Positions 24,652-27,745 of a stretch of 27,745 nt of DNA are shown here, in pieces. The stretch spans positions 18,211 to 45,955 of the forward strand of contig HF986639.1 in NCBI GenBank assembly GCA_000433175.1. The letters are read 5' to 3'. The position numbers and the translations under genes were made by a program. The notes beneath the pieces were generated by a model. The model searched no databases, was not told where the DNA came from, and saw only the letters and a list, made by a program, of their open reading frames with translations. The DNA is from Prevotella sp. CAG:1058. GTDB lineage: Bacteria; Bacteroidota; Bacteroidia; Bacteroidales; Bacteroidaceae. Numbering within the stretch: position 1 is the stretch's first letter; each line of letters opens with the position of its first letter.

Positions 24652-27561
24652 ATGGGTAAATTAAAATCATTATTTTTAGTATTCCTGATAGCCTTTGTGC
24701 TGCCGACGACGGCAAAGGAATACAAGTACAAGACCGTTCCGGGCGATCTGACGAAGACCCGAATATACAAGTTGGACAATGGTCTGACAGTATATTTGTC
24801 GGTAAACGACAATGAACCACGTATCCAGACGTATATCGCCGTGCGTACGGGCAGCCGCAACGATCCTCCTGAAACGACAGGTCTGGCACACTATTTTGAG
24901 CACCTCATGTTCAAAGGTACGCGCCTGTTTGGAACCACAGACGCGGCAGCCGAGGCTCCATTGCTCGACTCTATACAGAACCGCTTTGAGGTTTACCGCA
25001 CGCTGAAGGACTCGGTTCAGCGACGTGAATATTATCACGGAATAGACAGTCTGTCGCAGCTCGCTGCCAAATACTTCATTCCCAATGAGTACGACAAGCT
25101 GATGGCGGCCATCGGAGCGAAAGGAACCAACGCCTTCACGGGCTACGACATGACCTGCTTCGTTGAGGACATACCTTCAAACGAGGTTGAAAACTGGGCA
25201 CGCATAGAGGCTGACCGTTTCCAGAATATGGTGATCCGCGGTTTCCATACAGAGCTTGAGGCTGTGTATGAAGAGTACAATATTGGACTGACCAATGATT
25301 TTGAAAAGGCCTATAATGCATTGAACTATAAGCTCTATCCCGGCCATCCTTATGGCACGCAGACTATCATAGGAACGCAAGAACATCTGAAAAATCCGTC
25401 AATCCTTAATCTTAAGAAATATTTTAAGCGTTATTACGTGCCCAACAACGTGGCAATCTGTATGTCAGGCGACTTCAATCCTGACGAGGTGATAGCTGTT
25501 ATCGACAAGTATTTCGGTTCCTGGAAGCCTAATCCCCATCTTTCGCAGCCTGAATATGCGCCGCTGAAAGAGCTTACAGCCACCACCGACACCACTGTGG
25601 TAGGTAATGACGCTGAGAGGGTTTTGGTTGGATGGAGATTCGACAAGGCAAGCTCCATGCAGGCAGACACACTGAAACTCGTTTCTGAAATGCTTGATAA
25701 CGATATAGCAGGTTTGTTCAACCTCGACCTTAACCAGTCGATGAAATGTATGTCAGCCTCTGCTCTTACCGAGTGGAAAACAGAATATTCAAGTATAGTT
25801 TTAAATGGTCGTCCTAAAAAGAACCAGACTCTTGACGAGGTAAAGGAGCTGATGCTTAGCGAGATTGACAAACTGAAACGTGGCGACTTTGACGAAAATC
25901 TGATTAAGGCTGTGGCGAACAACGAGAAGCTGAAGTTCTACCAGTCAATCGAAAGTAATAAAGACCGCGCCGATATGATGGCTACTGCTTTCATCAACCG
26001 TGCCAAGTGGGGCGATGTTATAGGGCGTATCGACCGTATCTCAGGCATAACAAAGCAGCAGGTCATGGACTTTGCAAGGCGTCATTTCCTCGATAATTAT
26101 GTAACCGTTTACAAGCGTATAGGCACAGACACTACTCAGAAAAAGATAGACAAGCCTCAGATTACGCCTATACCTGCCAACCGCGACCTGCAGAGCGACT
26201 TCGTAAAGGAGATAATCAACTCAAAGGTTGAGCCGATACATCCTAAGTTCGTTGATTTCAAAAAAGACATTGTTAAGGGTAAGACAAAGAAGAGCAAACT
26301 GCCTGTGCTTTACGTCAAGAACACGGAAAACGGCCGTTTCAAGCTTACATATTACATAATGCAGGGACAGGAGAACGACAAGTGGCTGAAATATGCTGCA
26401 AATTATATGAAGCTTCTCGGCACCGATAAGATGACGGCCAAACGGCTTCAACAGAAGTTTTATGAGCTGGCTTGCTCGTATAAAATCGATGTCAGGGCAA
26501 GAGACATGTATGTCAGCATCAGTGGTCTGGCAAAGAATATGCCTGAGGCAATATCATTGTTTGATGATTTTATTGAGAATGCAAAGGTAGATACGGCTGC
26601 TTATAGTAAATTTGTAGAAAAGGAAGAGGATTTACGTCCGTTATTAAAGCTCAGTCAAGATGTTAACTGTGCTTACTTGCAGGTGTATGGAATGTATGGT
26701 ACATATAACGGAGCGCTCTTTATTCCGTCATCTGAAGAGTTGCACAGCATGAATCCTCAGCAGCTTATAGACAAGATTCGAGGACTGAAAAACTACAAGC
26801 ATACAATTATGTATTACGGTCCAATGGAGCTGGACAAGCTGATCTCCATTCTTGACAAGAACCACAAGACGCCAAAGAAGCTTGCAGACACACCGATGGC
26901 GAAGCATTTCACCATGCAGCCTACTCCGCAGAACGAGGTGCTCATAGCTCCTTATGACGCCAAGAACATTTACATGGTTCAGTATCATAATGACGGACAT
27001 AAATGGAGTCCTGAACGTGAACCGATAATCTCGTTGTTCAATGAGTATTACGGAGGCGGAATGAACTCTGTGGTATTCCAGGAACTGCGCGAGTCACGCG
27101 GACTTGCTTACAGCGCATACGCCGAATACGGCTCTCCTGCATATAAAGAACTGCCCGAATACGCCTCAACGATTGTGATTTCGCAGAACGACAAGATGAT
27201 GGACTGCATACGCACATTCAACAGCATTCTGGACACGATACCTCGCTCGGAGAAGGCCCTCGAACTGTCAAAACAGGCTATTATCAAGTGCATTGCTTCT
27301 GAACGTACAACAAGGGAAAATATATTCGACGCTTATATTGATGCGTGCGACCATGGCATCGACTACGACATAAACAAGAAAATTTATGAGACTGTGCCTT
27401 CACTGACTATGGACGACATCGTGAAGTTTGAACAGGAAACAATGGCAAACAAGCCTTACCGCTACATGATTCTCGGCGATGAGAAGCAGCTCGACATGAA
27501 AGCTCTTGAAAAAATCGGTCCGATAAAGAGACTGACAACCGAAGAAATCTTCGGCTATTAA
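24652..27561 (+). CDS. M16 family (insulinase-like) zinc peptidase, copy 2
   Basis: The 969-residue product is a close paralogue of the preceding M16 gene, with a signal peptide ending near TTA-KE (residue 21). It keeps the zinc motif HYFEH at 80-84, the probable third ligand in ELEAVYEEY and the ELRESRGLAYSAY segment, so both copies look catalytically competent. Between residues 20 and 90 the two proteins agree at 64 of 71 positions, and the last 38 residues differ at only one. I prefer the ATG at 24652 to the in-frame TTG at 24646. It has its own promoter and leader and ends before a hairpin repeat, so it can be regulated apart from copy 1. Confidence 0.94.
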   Translation: MGKLKSLFLVFLIAFVLPTTAKEYKYKTVPGDLTKTRIYKLDNGLTVYLSVNDNEPRIQTYIAVRTGSRNDPPETTGLAHYFEHLMFKGTRLFGTTDAAAEAPLLDSIQNRFEVYRTLKDSVQRREYYHGIDSLSQLAAKYFIPNEYDKLMAAIGAKGTNAFTGYDMTCFVEDIPSNEVENWARIEADRFQNMVIRGFHTELEAVYEEYNIGLTNDFEKAYNALNYKLYPGHPYGTQTIIGTQEHLKNPSILNLKKYFKRYYVPNNVAICMSGDFNPDEVIAVIDKYFGSWKPNPHLSQPEYAPLKELTATTDTTVVGNDAERVLVGWRFDKASSMQADTLKLVSEMLDNDIAGLFNLDLNQSMKCMSASALTEWKTEYSSIVLNGRPKKNQTLDEVKELMLSEIDKLKRGDFDENLIKAVANNEKLKFYQSIESNKDRADMMATAFINRAKWGDVIGRIDRISGITKQQVMDFARRHFLDNYVTVYKRIGTDTTQKKIDKPQITPIPANRDLQSDFVKEIINSKVEPIHPKFVDFKKDIVKGKTKKSKLPVLYVKNTENGRFKLTYYIMQGQENDKWLKYAANYMKLLGTDKMTAKRLQQKFYELACSYKIDVRARDMYVSISGLAKNMPEAISLFDDFIENAKVDTAAYSKFVEKEEDLRPLLKLSQDVNCAYLQVYGMYGTYNGALFIPSSEELHSMNPQQLIDKIRGLKNYKHTIMYYGPMELDKLISILDKNHKTPKKLADTPMAKHFTMQPTPQNEVLIAPYDAKNIYMVQYHNDGHKWSPEREPIISLFNEYYGGGMNSVVFQELRESRGLAYSAYAEYGSPAYKELPEYASTIVISQNDKMMDCIRTFNSILDTIPRSEKALELSKQAIIKCIASERTTRENIFDAYIDACDHGIDYDINKKIYETVPSLTMDDIVKFEQETMANKPYRYMILGDEKQLDMKALEKIGPIKRLTTEEIFGY

Positions 27562-27620
27562 ATTCTATTGAATTATTGATGATCAGCATCTGATTTATAA
27601 TCACAGATTATTCACCTCGT

Positions 27621-27657
27621 AAAAGGTTACCTTTTGCATCGCGAAAGGTAACCTTTT
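27621..27657. repeat. 22-base-period hairpin repeat, copy D (two units)
   Basis: AAAAGGTTACCTTTT (27621-27635), spacer GCATCGC and GAAAGGTAACCTTTT (27643-27657) form a hairpin matching at 14 of 15 positions. It begins 59 bases after the second M16 stop, nearly the same offset as copy C after the first M16 gene. Confidence 0.8.
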
Positions 27658-27675
27658 GTTGTGTAATATGCCTTT

Positions 27676-27708
27676 TTTGCAAATTTGAAGGTTATCATTG
27701 TAAATTTG
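27676..27708 (+). promoter_or_regulatory. Promoter of a gene beyond the right edge
   Basis: TTTG (27676-27679), a 21-base spacer and TAAATTTG (27701-27708) fit the consensus. A small hairpin (GTCCC 27718-27722, GGGAC 27731-27735) would lie in the new transcript's leader. No start codon is reached before the window ends. Confidence 0.55.
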
Positions 27709-27745
27709 TTCATTAGTGTCCCGTTAAAATGGGACGAGTTAAACA

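Noticed and set aside
24646..24654. TTG at 24646 as start of the second M16 gene
   Set aside because: The ATG at 24652 aligns exactly with the start of the first copy in the signal peptide.
27718..27745. Possible terminal inverted repeat of an insertion sequence at the right edge
   Set aside because: Only a 5-bp hairpin is visible, no transposase is in the window and a promoter lies directly upstream, so a leader hairpin is more likely.

Overview
The window looks like chromosome of a Bacteroidales bacterium, most likely a Prevotella-type species. This rests on several promoter boxes of the Bacteroidetes form (TTTG, 19-21 bases, TAnnTTTG), on lineage-typical families (DUF4954, DUF3667, paired M16 peptidases, a cobalamin-dependent ribonucleotide reductase, AsnA), and on AT-rich gaps between moderately GC-rich genes. 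I see no rRNA, tRNA, insertion sequence, prophage or CRISPR array. The assignment is inference from gene content, not from a marker comparison.

Layout. Positions 1-3140 (minus) hold most of a very large secreted multidomain glycoside hydrolase that runs off the left edge. asnA (3615-4652, plus) converges on dnaA (4994-6406, minus) across a gap with a hairpin repeat and a terminator. A minus-strand block follows: nrdJ (9622-12189), folB (9118-9498), a secreted N-acetylmuramoyl-L-alanine amidase (7826-9061) and an MCE/MlaD-like protein (6914-7816). Then come two plus-strand genes, a nucleotidyltransferase (12824-13735) and a DHH phosphoesterase (13884-14909). These converge on a queD-queE pair (16168-15247, minus) for 7-deazaguanine synthesis. 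Upstream of queD is a promoter, a roughly 100-base segment and an intrinsic terminator, which may be a small RNA or an attenuator. A DUF3667 membrane-protein gene (17877-16915, minus) is interrupted by an in-frame TAG. Divergent from it, hflX, a DUF4954 gene and an M16 peptidase gene (18107-24167, plus) sit with short gaps. A second, closely related M16 gene (24652-27561) follows behind its own promoter and long leader.

How the genes fit together. Most of the window is housekeeping: replication initiation (dnaA), deoxynucleotide supply (nrdJ), asparagine (asnA), folate (folB), cell wall and envelope (amidase, MlaD-like), queuosine precursor (queD/queE), nucleotide turnover (DHH protein) and ribosome rescue (hflX). 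The accessory parts are the polysaccharide-degrading enzyme and the duplicated M16 peptidases.

The most unusual signals are non-coding. Four intergenic loci carry one hairpin repeat family with a fixed geometry, a 15-base near-palindromic core plus a 7-base spacer (22-base period), whose arms change together between copies. Other signals worth a second look are the amber-interrupted DUF3667 gene, the promoter-terminator unit upstream of queD, a perfect 17-bp palindrome between divergent promoters, and a 71-base identical tract shared by the two M16 genes.
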